Below, one piece after another: positions 15,897 to 26,100 of a stretch of 58,867 bases of DNA (positions are counted from its first letter, which is position 1; every line of letters begins with the position of its first letter). The stretch covers positions 1,758 through 60,624 of the forward strand of contig DIET01000023.1 of assembly GCA_002418765.1 (NCBI GenBank), written 5' to 3'. The position numbers and the translations under genes were made by a program. The DNA comes from Peptococcaceae bacterium UBA5767. Its GTDB lineage: Bacteria; Bacillota; TC1; UBA5767. The notes below the pieces were generated by a model. That model had not been told where the DNA came from. It ran no database searches and worked only from the letters and a program-made list of their open reading frames with translations.

Positions 15897-17141
15897 CTAT
15901 ACTTCCACTCCATTGAGTATAGCGTATACCAACCCCAGCGCCCTTTTCACCGTGAGCTCTTTGATGTGTTGACGATCTCCAGAAAGAAGTAACTTTTTGG
16001 TCACTTGATTGCCTTGAAAATCAAGGCTAACATAAACCAGACCCACCGGTTTTTCCAGACTACCTCCGTCGGGACCTGCTATGCCCGTGGTTGCTATGCC
16101 AATATCACTGCCTGTCATCGCTCGAATCCCTTTGGCCATGGCCTGCGCGGTCTCTACAGATACCGCACCGCGTTTCATCAGAATATCACCAGGAACCTTA
16201 AGAAGACGTTCCTTCCATTCATCACTGTACGTAAGACAGGAAAAATGCATATAGGATGAGCTACCCGGTACGTCAGTTAATGCTGAAGCCAATAGCCCTC
16301 CTGTACAAGATTCCGCACAAGAAATAGTCAATCTCTTATCGATAAGCAATCGACCCACCACATTCTCTAACGTATCGTGATCCGTGCCAAAGACATAATC
16401 ACCCAATTTTGAGCGAAATCGCTTCTCCATGTCATCAAGCATGGCATCTGCCCTTGCCGTGGTGTGCGCTTTTGCTGTGATACGAAAATGCAATTCTCCT
16501 TTTTTGATAGTAGGTGCAAGCGTCGGATTGGTCGAACCAACAAGATCCCGAACCATTTCCTCCGCGCTAGATTCACCAATCCCCACCAACTTCATCACCC
16601 GTGATTTTATGGCATCCTCCAACCCATAATGCTCTCTCAACCAAGGAAGAATATCATTCATCAACATCGGTCGCAATTCATGGGGTGGACCTGGAGTTAG
16701 AATAAACACCTGATGATCCACCACAACAGCACTGCCTGGTGCAGAACCCACTTTATTGACAAATACCGTAGCATCCTTTGGCACGTAAGCCACTTTATCA
16801 TTGTTTTTTAAATATGGTAAGTTTCGACTCATCCCATACTCTCGAATCTTCTGAAGTGTGGGAGCATGAACCTCTTCTTCCTTGTTCAATACTCTCAAAA
16901 GGGCTTCCCTCGTCTGGTCATCCTCGGTTGGCCCCAACCCCCCATTGAGTATGATGATATCGGCCATTTTTCTTGCATGCTCGATGGCCTCTTCAATACG
17001 TTTTTTGTTATCACCCACTGTCGTTATACGAAACAAATCAATGCCAAGACTTGCCAATCCTGTTGAGAAGATCTGAGCATTGCTGTTGATGATTTGGCCC
17101 AATAGCAATTCTGTACCTGTACAAATGATTTCCGCTTTCAT
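15897..17141 (-). CDS. cinA: CinA family protein (competence/damage-inducible; NMN deamidase type)
   Basis: Two-domain CinA of 414 residues. The N-terminal half is a molybdopterin-binding-like (COG1058) domain opening with KAEIICTGTELLLGQ and containing NGGLGPTEDD; the C-terminal half (about 250-410) is the CinA deamidase domain with SCAESCTGGLLAS and GIAGPDGG. The family acts in pyridine nucleotide salvage (NMN deamidation, ADP-ribose hydrolysis) and is co-induced with competence in some Firmicutes. The second of two adjacent ATGs (17141) is chosen because GGAG is five bases from it. It starts ten bases after the tagO-like gene. Confidence 0.95.
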   Translation of the reverse strand: MKAEIICTGTELLLGQIINSNAQIFSTGLASLGIDLFRITTVGDNKKRIEEAIEHARKMADIIILNGGLGPTEDDQTREALLRVLNKEEEVHAPTLQKIREYGMSRNLPYLKNNDKVAYVPKDATVFVNKVGSAPGSAVVVDHQVFILTPGPPHELRPMLMNDILPWLREHYGLEDAIKSRVMKLVGIGESSAEEMVRDLVGSTNPTLAPTIKKGELHFRITAKAHTTARADAMLDDMEKRFRSKLGDYVFGTDHDTLENVVGRLLIDKRLTISCAESCTGGLLASALTDVPGSSSYMHFSCLTYSDEWKERLLKVPGDILMKRGAVSVETAQAMAKGIRAMTGSDIGIATTGIAGPDGGSLEKPVGLVYVSLDFQGNQVTKKLLLSGDRQHIKELTVKRALGLVYAILNGVEV

Positions 17142-17150
17142 CATATCTCC

Positions 17151-18176
17151 TTACTTATCAATTTCATCAGTTGCCAGACCCAAACGAATGACAAACGTAA
17201 CCAATAGAGCAGCGATCAGCAGAAGAACTACCCATGAGGCAACATTCCCCAGTGACTGTAAAAACAATGCGCATATTCCCAAAGCCACATCAATACCATA
17301 AATGATCAGAACTGTATTGCGGTGGCTCAATCCCATATGCAGCAATCTGTGATGCAAATGCTTTTTGTCGGCTTCAAATATTTTTTTCCCCCGACTGGCT
17401 CTGCGTAATATTGCCCAAGCTGTATCCAAGATCGGAATCCCCAGTACCACCACAGGCAACACCAGTGAAATCAGGGTGATACTTTTGGTCATACCCAATA
17501 TGGCCAGCGCGGCAGCATTGAAGCCCAGAAGCATCGAACCGGTATCCCCCATAAATGTCCTCGCAGGATGGAAATTATATGGTAGAAAACCCAAAATGGC
17601 ACCTGCCAAAATACTCCCCAGTAAAACAGCCTCCAACAAACCTATTCGGAAAGCAGCCAAGCTGATAAATGCTATGGCAAAGAATGCCGTCCCCGCCGCC
17701 AAGCCATCTAGTCCATCAATCAGATTAATGGCATTGGTCACAGCAATAAGCCAAAATACGGTGGCAATAACACTAGCTCTAACCAGGAATAAATATGAGG
17801 GACCTATGGGCAAATCAATAAAGCTGATACGAAAACCATACTCCACCAATACCAAAGCCGCCAAAAACTGCCCCAAAAGCTTCATCTTTGGGCCTATTCC
17901 CTTCGTATCATCGAATATGCCCGTGATCACAATAATGATATTGGCCAGGATCAATCCCACATATTGACTGTTTTTTTCTGCAAAAAACAAAGAGACCGCC
18001 AAAAAAGATAAAAAAATACCGAGACCACCAAGACGAGGCATCATTCCTTCATGAATTTTCCTTTCGTTGGGTAAGTCGATTGCTCCGATATATTTTGCCA
18101 AACGCATAATCCATGGTGCAACAACAAACGACAATATGGCACTCATCAGTGCCGCAGCTACAATTCTACCCGTCAT
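17151..18176 (-). CDS. Undecaprenyl-phosphate GlcNAc-1-phosphate transferase (TagO/WecA/MraY family)
   Basis: Integral membrane transferase that places a sugar-1-phosphate, usually GlcNAc-1-P, on undecaprenyl phosphate, the first step of teichoic-acid or secondary wall polymer synthesis. The 341-residue protein has about ten to eleven TM helices and family motifs PNERKIHEGMMPRLGG, GIFDDTKG, NLIDGLDGLAAG, FMGDTGSM and the HLHHRLL loop of the WecA/TagO branch. Its ATG overlaps the murJ stop (ATGA). Next to csaB and an SLH protein, the likely product is the wall polymer that anchors SLH proteins; that is inference. Confidence 0.92.
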   Translation of the reverse strand: MTGRIVAAALMSAILSFVVAPWIMRLAKYIGAIDLPNERKIHEGMMPRLGGLGIFLSFLAVSLFFAEKNSQYVGLILANIIIVITGIFDDTKGIGPKMKLLGQFLAALVLVEYGFRISFIDLPIGPSYLFLVRASVIATVFWLIAVTNAINLIDGLDGLAAGTAFFAIAFISLAAFRIGLLEAVLLGSILAGAILGFLPYNFHPARTFMGDTGSMLLGFNAAALAILGMTKSITLISLVLPVVVLGIPILDTAWAILRRASRGKKIFEADKKHLHHRLLHMGLSHRNTVLIIYGIDVALGICALFLQSLGNVASWVVLLLIAALLVTFVIRLGLATDEIDK

Positions 18177-19720
18177 GATTTTTCTCTCCTTCTACTTCTT
18201 TTCTGAAACAATCTAATATGCCAATCATCATAGTCCAAAACCCATAAACCAATAAAATATACCAACAACCCCACACCAGTTGCCACAAACAGGACCCACC
18301 ACTTTGAACTTGGATCGCCTGGTATCCAGCTCTCCACAAAACCCTTCGCACTCAGCACCGTCCAGCCCATGATACAACTGGCGATAAAAAACTTTCCTAC
18401 GGCTACCATTTCCGCCTTCCATAGTCCTGGCACAATCATTTTACGATAGCCCCAAAAAAGCAAAAAAGAATAAGTGAAATTGGCAAAAGCATAGGAGGCA
18501 GCCAGCCCATGATGCTGAAAAGAATCTACCAGCAGATAGCTCATGAAGATCTGAACCAAAATAGCCACACCACCAGACAAAAGTGGCATCTTATACTGTC
18601 GCATGGCATAGTAAGCACGGGTCAGCAGCATATTGCATGAAATGGCCACCATAGCCAAAGCGAAGAAAATCAAAGTCTCAGCGGTCATTTTCGTGGCCAT
18701 AACATCAAAAGCACCACGCTGAAACACAACTTGAATCAAAGGTTCTCTAAGCACAACCATGCCAATAGCGGCAGGCAACATCATGAGCAACACCACACGA
18801 AGACTCTTGAGAAGGTTTTTGCTTAAACCATACGCATCATTGCGGATTACTGTTTCTGTCAGTAACGGGTAACTGGCCGTAACAATGGCTGCCGTAAAAA
18901 CCCCGATGGGAAGATTAATCAACCGACTGGCAAATTCAAAACTCGCTATCGTACCAGCAGTCATTTGACTTCCATAAGCACGTCCCACCATTAAAAAAAT
19001 CTGATTCACAGCCACACTCATGGTCACTGGTAAAATATCTTGAAATGTCCCCGCTGCAACCTTATGGTCAAAGGATTCTTGAGACATCCAACGAAACCCT
19101 CGCCGATGCACTCCTATCCAGAGCACCAGAAAAAATCCCCAATAGCCCAACAATGTCCCCCAAGCTACGCCCCGAATGCCCATCCGAGCACTTGAGTACA
19201 CTATGCTTGCTATAATGATGATATTAACCAAAGCTGGAGCTGAGGCAACCAATGCAAATTTTTTTTCACCATTAAGCATGCCAGAAAATAGCATCCCCAA
19301 TCCCATGAAAACAATGGAGGGCAGCATGATACGAGTTAAACTCACGGTTTCTTGCAGTTGCGCAGAAGAAAACCCTGGCGCCAGCATTCTGGTAAGCGAA
19401 CTGGTGAATACCAAGCCCAGTATGACCAGGACAACTAGAACAACCCCCAGGCGAATAAGAACTGACCGAGCAATATGATACGCTTCTTTCTGCTTGTTGC
19501 GTGCCAGGTAATCTGTCAAAAGAGGAACCATTACCAACAAAAATGCCATGCCGAATACAGCTTGCAAAGCATATGGCAACGTATAAGCTACCAAATAAGT
19601 ATCGGTTGCCTGACTGGCACCAAAATAGGCGGCCAAGGTCGCATCCCTTAAAAAACCCAATATCTTTGATACCAAATTGAAGAAAAGAACGACACTGGTC
19701 GCTCTCATCAGACTACTCAT
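18173..19720 (-). CDS. murJ: MurJ/MviN-type lipid flippase
   Basis: MOP-superfamily flippase of 515 residues with about 14 TM helices. It opens with SSLMRATSVVLFFNLVSKILGFLRD, trimmed in the family to the FRD element of MurJ proteins, and shows FYAMRQYKMPL-like elements (here YYAMRQYKMPL). MurJ flips lipid II across the membrane. Because this copy sits between csaB and a tagO-like gene rather than with mur genes, it might instead serve a wall-polymer lipid intermediate. It overlaps csaB by eight bases upstream and the tagO-like gene by four downstream. Confidence 0.9.
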   Translation of the reverse strand: MSSLMRATSVVLFFNLVSKILGFLRDATLAAYFGASQATDTYLVAYTLPYALQAVFGMAFLLVMVPLLTDYLARNKQKEAYHIARSVLIRLGVVLVVLVILGLVFTSSLTRMLAPGFSSAQLQETVSLTRIMLPSIVFMGLGMLFSGMLNGEKKFALVASAPALVNIIIIASIVYSSARMGIRGVAWGTLLGYWGFFLVLWIGVHRRGFRWMSQESFDHKVAAGTFQDILPVTMSVAVNQIFLMVGRAYGSQMTAGTIASFEFASRLINLPIGVFTAAIVTASYPLLTETVIRNDAYGLSKNLLKSLRVVLLMMLPAAIGMVVLREPLIQVVFQRGAFDVMATKMTAETLIFFALAMVAISCNMLLTRAYYAMRQYKMPLLSGGVAILVQIFMSYLLVDSFQHHGLAASYAFANFTYSFLLFWGYRKMIVPGLWKAEMVAVGKFFIASCIMGWTVLSAKGFVESWIPGDPSSKWWVLFVATGVGLLVYFIGLWVLDYDDWHIRLFQKRSRRREKS

Positions 19721-20825
19721 GACTGGATCCTTCCAGCATATCCATGAGAATGTCTAAATTTCTTCTTGATCGGGTACGAAGTTGTGCACTGGAATCAATC
19801 AATTTTTCTGAATAATCGGTTTGATGGTGCAAAAGTTCTGTAGACAAATGAACCAACCGATCCAAATCCAAATTCTCCACTCTTCCTCCTAGAATCTGTC
19901 CTGTCTCTTTGATAGAAGCCTCTATCTTTGGATCATAAGAAAGACCAATGGCCGGAACAGCCATCACCGTTGCCATAATCAGACTATGCAATCTCATACC
20001 AATCAACATTTTCATATTACCAATGATACCTAGCATCTCTATCGTAGAGTAAACCTCTTTTAGTACGGTCACTGGTCTATCCATTGCCTTGGCCACATCG
20101 CGAGCACTGGTTACATCATCCGGAAAATGAAAAGGAATCAAAACAAGATGATATCCCTGTTCCACCCAATAATCTCCTAGTTTTGCCAAGACATGCTTAT
20201 AGTTGCTTAAATTACCCCAATCACGTACGGATAGACCGATACATTTCTCTCGTTTCACTTCGTCTATTCCGTTTCTATCCAAAACCTTTTCACCAGGTAT
20301 CTTTTCAATTTCATGGCGATATAAACTTAATACGGCATCCGCTGTCAACTCCAGTTTCGGCTTGCGGACACCCAGATCCAACAAAGCCTGTTTGGATTCT
20401 ACATCCCTGAGCGTAATCACATCAACTTTGTTCAATGTGTTTACAACTTTCTTTTGAGATTGCACCGATTTAAACGGACCTATCCCCTGCCCCATAAAAT
20501 AGACCTTCTTGCGTAAGAAAATCGCCAAGTTGGCTATCCCCAAATAATAATGCAAGGAACGGACCGATGTCACATCCTGTAGCAGACTACCACCACCAAA
20601 TACCAAAACATCATGCGTTAACAATGTGCTCAAGATTTCATTCCATTTCCAACGATTTTTTGCATCCACACCGAATGTTTTCATCGTCTTCTCCGGCTGA
20701 TGTGACAAAACTGTGATTTGAATTTTTTTGTCGCGTTGCTTTAGACTTCGAATAATGCTATACAAAATGGCTTCATCGCCCGCATTATTAAACCCGTAAT
20801 ATCCCAATAAGACAACTCGTTTCAT
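19713..20825 (-). CDS. csaB: Polysaccharide pyruvyl transferase CsaB
   Basis: Transfers a ketal-linked pyruvate to the secondary cell wall polymer, which creates the ligand bound by SLH domains. The 370-residue protein has the polysaccharide pyruvyltransferase pattern: GYYGFNNAGDEAILYSI near the N-terminus, the GGGSLLQD loop, and GMRLHSLIMA in the C-terminal half. AGAGGT precedes the ATG, three bases after the DUF5693-like stop. The SLH-bearing S8 protease two genes upstream is an obvious client of the modification. Confidence 0.93.
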   Translation of the reverse strand: MKRVVLLGYYGFNNAGDEAILYSIIRSLKQRDKKIQITVLSHQPEKTMKTFGVDAKNRWKWNEILSTLLTHDVLVFGGGSLLQDVTSVRSLHYYLGIANLAIFLRKKVYFMGQGIGPFKSVQSQKKVVNTLNKVDVITLRDVESKQALLDLGVRKPKLELTADAVLSLYRHEIEKIPGEKVLDRNGIDEVKREKCIGLSVRDWGNLSNYKHVLAKLGDYWVEQGYHLVLIPFHFPDDVTSARDVAKAMDRPVTVLKEVYSTIEMLGIIGNMKMLIGMRLHSLIMATVMAVPAIGLSYDPKIEASIKETGQILGGRVENLDLDRLVHLSTELLHHQTDYSEKLIDSSAQLRTRSRRNLDILMDMLEGSSHE

Positions 20826-20828
20826 TGC

Positions 20829-22784
20829 TTACCTCTTCCATCTTTTCAACATTAACTGACTGAACCAGATCATCAATAACCCAATCATGATGCCCAAAAG
20901 CAATCCGTACCCTACACGCATCACTGAAATGAGGATCGGTGTATGTAGGTGAGTAAACGTATTGATGATGGACACTTGCCCAATCATACCCAAAACAAAC
21001 AAAGGAAGTGTTCTCGCTTGAAAACCATAATACAAACCCAACAGCAACATGGGGTGGCCAATCAAAAACTCTTTGGTTCTCGGTCTTGCTGATGTCCAGT
21101 GCTCCAACGTATTACGCAATAACATCTCCCAGGAAGATGGGACCATCCCGGCATTGCCTGTACGCAAAAGATAAATGCCTAGAATCACAACTGCAATCCC
21201 TGTCAACATCACAATGCGCATCGTCAGTGGACGATCCAAAAAAGAGCGCCATAAGAGTTTTAATTCCTCCCATTTTTGATGATATAAATAGAATAGCACC
21301 ACGCCTGCCAAAGGCACCACATGAGCCAATTTCACACCAGAGAACAACTCCAGGCCTATCATAAAAGCTCTTTCCCGCAAAAGGCCCACAATAAGCAAAG
21401 CTCCTGCCAAAGAAAACAATGTCATCAATAGAAATGCTTGCAGGCTTATCCACCAGTTTTTTTTCGCATCATGTTGCTCCTGCTTCGCACAAACATGGAC
21501 CAATGCCCACAAAGGAAACAAACAAGCGGTCCCCAAAGCCAGCATCTTTTGCAGTAACAATACTTGATCCAAAAGAAGCAACAAGGCACTCCCCAAAAGC
21601 CCCAGCACCAAGACCACCCAACTTAGCAGATGAAACCCGAGTCCTTGGAGCCACAAAGAAGCCGCCGCCAGCACCGACAGTGATAGGAGTAAGGTAAAGG
21701 ACGGGCTTACATAGAGATTGGGCAATGTTGCACTCTGCCCCAGGGTAAAACCTCGCTCCGTCAGTCCTTGACTGATGGAGCCAACATAATTCAAATTGAA
21801 GGCAGGTGCATCTGCACCGGAGACCTGATAGGGTCTGATAAATAAACTCCTCATATTGCGGTCCTTGGCTGCCAACCAAAACCGTTCTTGTGCGGCTGTA
21901 ACACTCATGGTACTTAGCTCATCTTGCGCAATGGTATGAACTCGCACCCCTCGTTCCTCTACCAACCGGGCCAGCGTTTGTATCCCCTTTTGCTCATAAA
22001 ACTCAATCTGTCCCAAGGACCAGTTACGCTTATTGAGTTCTTCCGCTACATAGGAAAGAACCACCTGTGGTTCGTTCTGCTTACTGGTGCTGAATAAATC
22101 CGGCGAATCAAACATCACCAAACTCACCTGGTGCAAAGAATCCAACTGAGAAAAGTAACGAGACAGTATTGCTTGATCCTCTACCACCCAATCCTTGATT
22201 TGGAGTTGCACATAATACCCCATATCCTCAGCCTTCTTTAGATCCTCTATAGGAAATCCCATCCCGACACCAGACAAGGCTTGCATTTGCGCCGCATTTA
22301 AAGCATAAAGATAAGATAACGGGAGCTCAGTCCCAATATAGACCATAGATCCATGCATGAAGGAATCCCGAACACTGTCTCTTAAGCTCAAATTATACTC
22401 AAGACGAGTAGCCAAATCTCCTTGAGGGACCTCAATATAACTCCATTCCTTTTGAGCGGGCAAACCCTCCCAAAACAAATGTGTACCGGAAACATAACGC
22501 ACCTGATTGGCTATCGAATGCAGATTGGATTCTTTGACGAACAACGATGTGGCACCACGCTTTTGGTATTGAAGCAGTAGTTCTTCATAAGCAATACCAC
22601 TGACACGACTCTCTTCTATCAAGGCATCATAATGAATAGCCACCTCGATATTTTTGTATCTTGTTTCAACAGCCAGCCGCTCACCAGCCAACATACCTGA
22701 GAGCAAAAGGCCAAGCAACACTAAAGCCACTAGCACCTTATTAGTAACGGACACGATGCTGCCCATATTCTTATTCAACTCCAT
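20829..22784 (-). CDS. DUF5693-like multi-pass membrane protein
   Basis: A 651-residue protein resembling the DUF5693 family, whose function is not known. It has one N-terminal TM (about residues 18-38), a large extracytoplasmic region (about 40-370) that includes a segment like a TIM-barrel-type fold (RGATSLFVKES, LARLVEERGVRVHTIAQDEL), and about nine to ten TM helices in the C-terminal half. The start at 22784 (MELNKN) has AGGGGG upstream; the frame is open to 22865 inside the S8 gene but that part reads as shadow. Sits between the S8/SLH gene and csaB, so a role in wall-polymer or S-layer assembly is plausible. Confidence 0.78.
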   Translation of the reverse strand: MELNKNMGSIVSVTNKVLVALVLLGLLLSGMLAGERLAVETRYKNIEVAIHYDALIEESRVSGIAYEELLLQYQKRGATSLFVKESNLHSIANQVRYVSGTHLFWEGLPAQKEWSYIEVPQGDLATRLEYNLSLRDSVRDSFMHGSMVYIGTELPLSYLYALNAAQMQALSGVGMGFPIEDLKKAEDMGYYVQLQIKDWVVEDQAILSRYFSQLDSLHQVSLVMFDSPDLFSTSKQNEPQVVLSYVAEELNKRNWSLGQIEFYEQKGIQTLARLVEERGVRVHTIAQDELSTMSVTAAQERFWLAAKDRNMRSLFIRPYQVSGADAPAFNLNYVGSISQGLTERGFTLGQSATLPNLYVSPSFTLLLSLSVLAAASLWLQGLGFHLLSWVVLVLGLLGSALLLLLDQVLLLQKMLALGTACLFPLWALVHVCAKQEQHDAKKNWWISLQAFLLMTLFSLAGALLIVGLLRERAFMIGLELFSGVKLAHVVPLAGVVLFYLYHQKWEELKLLWRSFLDRPLTMRIVMLTGIAVVILGIYLLRTGNAGMVPSSWEMLLRNTLEHWTSARPRTKEFLIGHPMLLLGLYYGFQARTLPLFVLGMIGQVSIINTFTHLHTPILISVMRVGYGLLLGIMIGLLMIWFSQLMLKRWKR

Positions 22785-22792
22785 GATGCCCC

Positions 22793-25700
22793 CTAGAATT
22801 TCACCTGTAACACAGAATCTGCCATACGTTCCACCAAATCGCGATCCGCTTGAATACGCACCCAACCATCAATGACTTCATATAATCTGCCTTCGATATC
22901 CATAGTCACACCGGAAACTGGTTTAAAATTGGTATCGCGAACAGATAATGAAATCCATTGCACCGGACTGTTGCTGATGGGCTTGGTAATGGTACCCAGT
23001 ACATACTGATTGTTTACTTCTTCGATGGTTACCGGATGAACCGTTGTCACCAAATTTACACTCACATTGGCCAACGGACTCGTTTGCAAAGAGTTATTAA
23101 GGCCACCCACCACCACCACTTCCCATATCCCGGGAGTGGGCTCTTCCACATTCACCGTGCCAAGGGCTGATGAATTCAGTGCATCGTGCGCCATCAATTG
23201 ACCCTGTGGATTATAAAACCAATACTCAACATCTTTTCTGCGGGCATTCAAGGTAGCTTGCAAATGACTTGCTTCCATTCCTACCTCTACAAAAAAACGT
23301 TCAACTTGACCTGGCGCTATATCTTGAGACCAATACAACGATTGACTCTTTGCATCACGCTCCTCAAATTGATAGGGGACAACGACACCCACCGATATAC
23401 GTTCAGCCTCCAATAAGTTTGGCAATACCGATACAGAAATAACGGTCGTATAGATACCTGGTTCCTCGGGAACATGAAATTGCAGAGGCAAGGTCCGCAT
23501 ACCACCAGCGGGCATCACCATCAATGAGGCAACCGGTTGAACCCAGTCAGCGCCTGATTCCCAATAAAGAAGCAAGCTTTGCAATCCTTCGTAATCTACA
23601 TAAAGAGGTAAATTACCCGGGGTATAATCCCGACCAAACAAACCTTTCCCCACACCCAGTTTTTTATTCCAGGTACTCAAACTCAAATAATCATCACGAA
23701 TACGCCAACGATCCAATACCTTATAATCCATCACACCGTATCCAATTTGATAAACATCCCATGCAGGATTAGGGATAGCTTGATCCTGGATGATATCGAT
23801 CATGTATGTTTCTTTTATATCATGAGACAGCGTAGTTTCTTCACTCAAAAAGCTGGCCACCATACCAGATGCCAGTGCAGTCGCCACAGAGGTCCCCTCC
23901 AGCAGTACGTAATCGCTAGGATGCCAAAGCGGCATCGGGAAGATACCCATACCTGGCGCGCCTGCATCAATACCTAAATACCCATCATCTCTGGGACCAT
24001 TGGAGGCACTGCTCCACAAGACATCCGACGTCAATGGAAAACCCAATATTTCACTGGCAAAAGAAGCTGGCAAATAGCCAGTCACCCCCAAGACTGATTC
24101 CCCATTACCCGGTGTTGTCAAACTATTGCTGCCCGGACCCAAATTGCCTGCCGCTCCGACAAAAACCACACCATAACGTTCACTAAATTGCTCTGCCATA
24201 TAAGTAATCGAGTTATTTCCCGAAGTAATGTCATCCTGATAACCCAGGCTCATATTGACCACAGTAGCGCCTTTTTCCACTGCCAACCTGATTGCTTGCT
24301 CAATGTGGCGCCACTGCGCCTGACCAGACGCATCAAAAGCCTTGATCACCAACAATTTACTTCCTGGGGCTATACCAATATACTCCCCATATCCGCTGGC
24401 AGCAGCGGCCATTGCGGTCCCATGACCATTCCCATCAAATCCCAGTATCGCTCGCTCGCCACTTAAATCTAACTCTGAAAGCACTACATAAAAATTTCCC
24501 ACCGTCTTGTTCTTACTCAGATTATAGCGCTCATATGTTTCATGATAATCAAAAAATGGTTTTTCATCGCCAAAACGATTGTCTAAATCCGTGTCAATGT
24601 AGAGTCTATCATAAACGCCTGATTCTTTCCCGTCAGCAAAAAGAACCAAAAATTCATCCTGGGTATGCCCATTTAAATTGAAATCAATACCAATAAGCTC
24701 TTCATATAAGTAGGCATAAGGGACCTGACCACTTAGCGTCTCAATACCTTCAAGATCCAGTGTTTTTCCTGCCAATTCCACATATCGTTCCGTTTTTAAA
24801 ATGGTACCTTCCCGTACGATATTTCCTTCTCCAGTAACATCATAAAAACCCAACAATTTTTCCTCCCCTGTTGGTGTTTTTTGCAAAGAGCGGAGTCCCG
24901 GATCAATGCCTGAATCAATCATGGCAATGATCTCTCCATCTCCTTGCAGTTGTTCATCCATGCCCATTTCCTGCCGGAGTAGTGCAGCGCTTTGTATGGC
25001 GATGCTCTGGTCATACGCAGTTGACAAATAAGAGGTCATCCAAGTATCTTGGTCTTCTCCCAATTCGGATGATAACGACTGAGCATCATCCCTGGTTTCA
25101 CGTAAGGAAACCGTTTTAATCAGATCTATCTCTTCTCTGGTCGTCTTCTCAATCCAGGCCAGTTTTCCTTGTCTATCCAAAATCCCTTTGATCCATTGGC
25201 CAGACTCCATATCCTTTACATCAAGGCGATTCACCATATTCTCTGTCAGTTCTATCACATAGGTCTTATCATTGATCAACAAAGTAGCTCTGGTATTTCC
25301 CCAATCAGAAACCTGAGCATAGAAATCATAATAAACACCTACCTCTTCCAGAAAACTGCTTAGCATGGCTGTGGCCTCATCACGCCGAACATTTTGATTA
25401 GGTCGAAATGTTCCATCAGGATAGCCGGCAATCAGACTGTAGCGCGTAGCCAAGTCAACACTGGCTTTGGCCCAATCCGGAATGATATCATGATCGACAA
25501 ATGACATAGCTACACCAACAGGTTCATGAATCTCCAAAGCCCGAATGAGCATCGTGATAAATTCCGCTCTGGTGACTTGCCTTTCTGCTTGGAACGTTCC
25601 ATCTCCATAACCACTTACCAATCCACGTTCCCAGGCTAAATTGATGAAGGCACTGGCCCAATGATCAACCTCTACATCCCTGAAAATACATTCTACATCC

Positions 25701-25948
25701 CGTAGCTCCGTCAAACCTTGACCAAGCCCCTTAGCGTTCACCAACAATACTACTGCTTCAGCGCGCGTCAAAGCAGCACCAGGGCGGAACGTATCATCCG
25801 CATACCCAGACACAAGCTCCTTGCTGGACAATATTTCTATGTAATCTGCCGCCCAATCGCCTGATGCTACATCTGAAAAAGCCCAAACAGTCATGGGGCT
25901 CAACAACATCAATATCACCAGTACAAACGTCAAAAACTTCGTTTTCAT
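22793..25948 (-). CDS. Cell-surface subtilisin-like S8 protease with three SLH domains
   Basis: A 1051-residue secreted protein. Order of parts: signal peptide ending near VWA-FSD (residue 24), three SLH repeats (about 25-66, 85-128, 148-192) for binding pyruvylated wall polymer, a linker, an S8 domain (about 335-745), then beta-rich C-terminal domains. The catalytic triad is visible as Asp in AMIDSGID, His in GNGHGTAMA and Ser in EGTSVATALASG, so it should be active. A long insertion lies between the Asp and His motifs. It is the first gene of the convoy DUF5693-csaB-murJ-tagO-cinA-comF. Likely processes surface proteins or degrades external protein for amino-acid fermentation; that is inference. 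Confidence 0.92.
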   Translation of the reverse strand: MKTKFLTFVLVILMLLSPMTVWAFSDVASGDWAADYIEILSSKELVSGYADDTFRPGAALTRAEAVVLLVNAKGLGQGLTELRDVECIFRDVEVDHWASAFINLAWERGLVSGYGDGTFQAERQVTRAEFITMLIRALEIHEPVGVAMSFVDHDIIPDWAKASVDLATRYSLIAGYPDGTFRPNQNVRRDEATAMLSSFLEEVGVYYDFYAQVSDWGNTRATLLINDKTYVIELTENMVNRLDVKDMESGQWIKGILDRQGKLAWIEKTTREEIDLIKTVSLRETRDDAQSLSSELGEDQDTWMTSYLSTAYDQSIAIQSAALLRQEMGMDEQLQGDGEIIAMIDSGIDPGLRSLQKTPTGEEKLLGFYDVTGEGNIVREGTILKTERYVELAGKTLDLEGIETLSGQVPYAYLYEELIGIDFNLNGHTQDEFLVLFADGKESGVYDRLYIDTDLDNRFGDEKPFFDYHETYERYNLSKNKTVGNFYVVLSELDLSGERAILGFDGNGHGTAMAAAASGYGEYIGIAPGSKLLVIKAFDASGQAQWRHIEQAIRLAVEKGATVVNMSLGYQDDITSGNNSITYMAEQFSERYGVVFVGAAGNLGPGSNSLTTPGNGESVLGVTGYLPASFASEILGFPLTSDVLWSSASNGPRDDGYLGIDAGAPGMGIFPMPLWHPSDYVLLEGTSVATALASGMVASFLSEETTLSHDIKETYMIDIIQDQAIPNPAWDVYQIGYGVMDYKVLDRWRIRDDYLSLSTWNKKLGVGKGLFGRDYTPGNLPLYVDYEGLQSLLLYWESGADWVQPVASLMVMPAGGMRTLPLQFHVPEEPGIYTTVISVSVLPNLLEAERISVGVVVPYQFEERDAKSQSLYWSQDIAPGQVERFFVEVGMEASHLQATLNARRKDVEYWFYNPQGQLMAHDALNSSALGTVNVEEPTPGIWEVVVVGGLNNSLQTSPLANVSVNLVTTVHPVTIEEVNNQYVLGTITKPISNSPVQWISLSVRDTNFKPVSGVTMDIEGRLYEVIDGWVRIQADRDLVERMADSVLQVKF

Positions 25949-26055
25949 GTCTACCTACTCTTTCGTATCTTGCATTTTATTTTCTCATAAAACAAAGGGA
26001 ATATCCATCTTTTTCGGGACGCCTCTCACCCATCTGTATTCACAACAATGCCCAT

Positions 26056-26087
26056 GAAAAAAAAGAACGGCTCATATAAAATGAACC
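26056..26087 (-). terminator. Terminator of the RND efflux operon
   Basis: On the minus strand GGTTCAT pairs with ATGAGCC around a five-base loop; after CGTTC comes a run of eight T. It follows the stop codon of the TetR gene and separates the efflux operon from the S8 gene. Confidence 0.8.
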
Positions 26088-26100
26088 ATCCTTCCATAAT

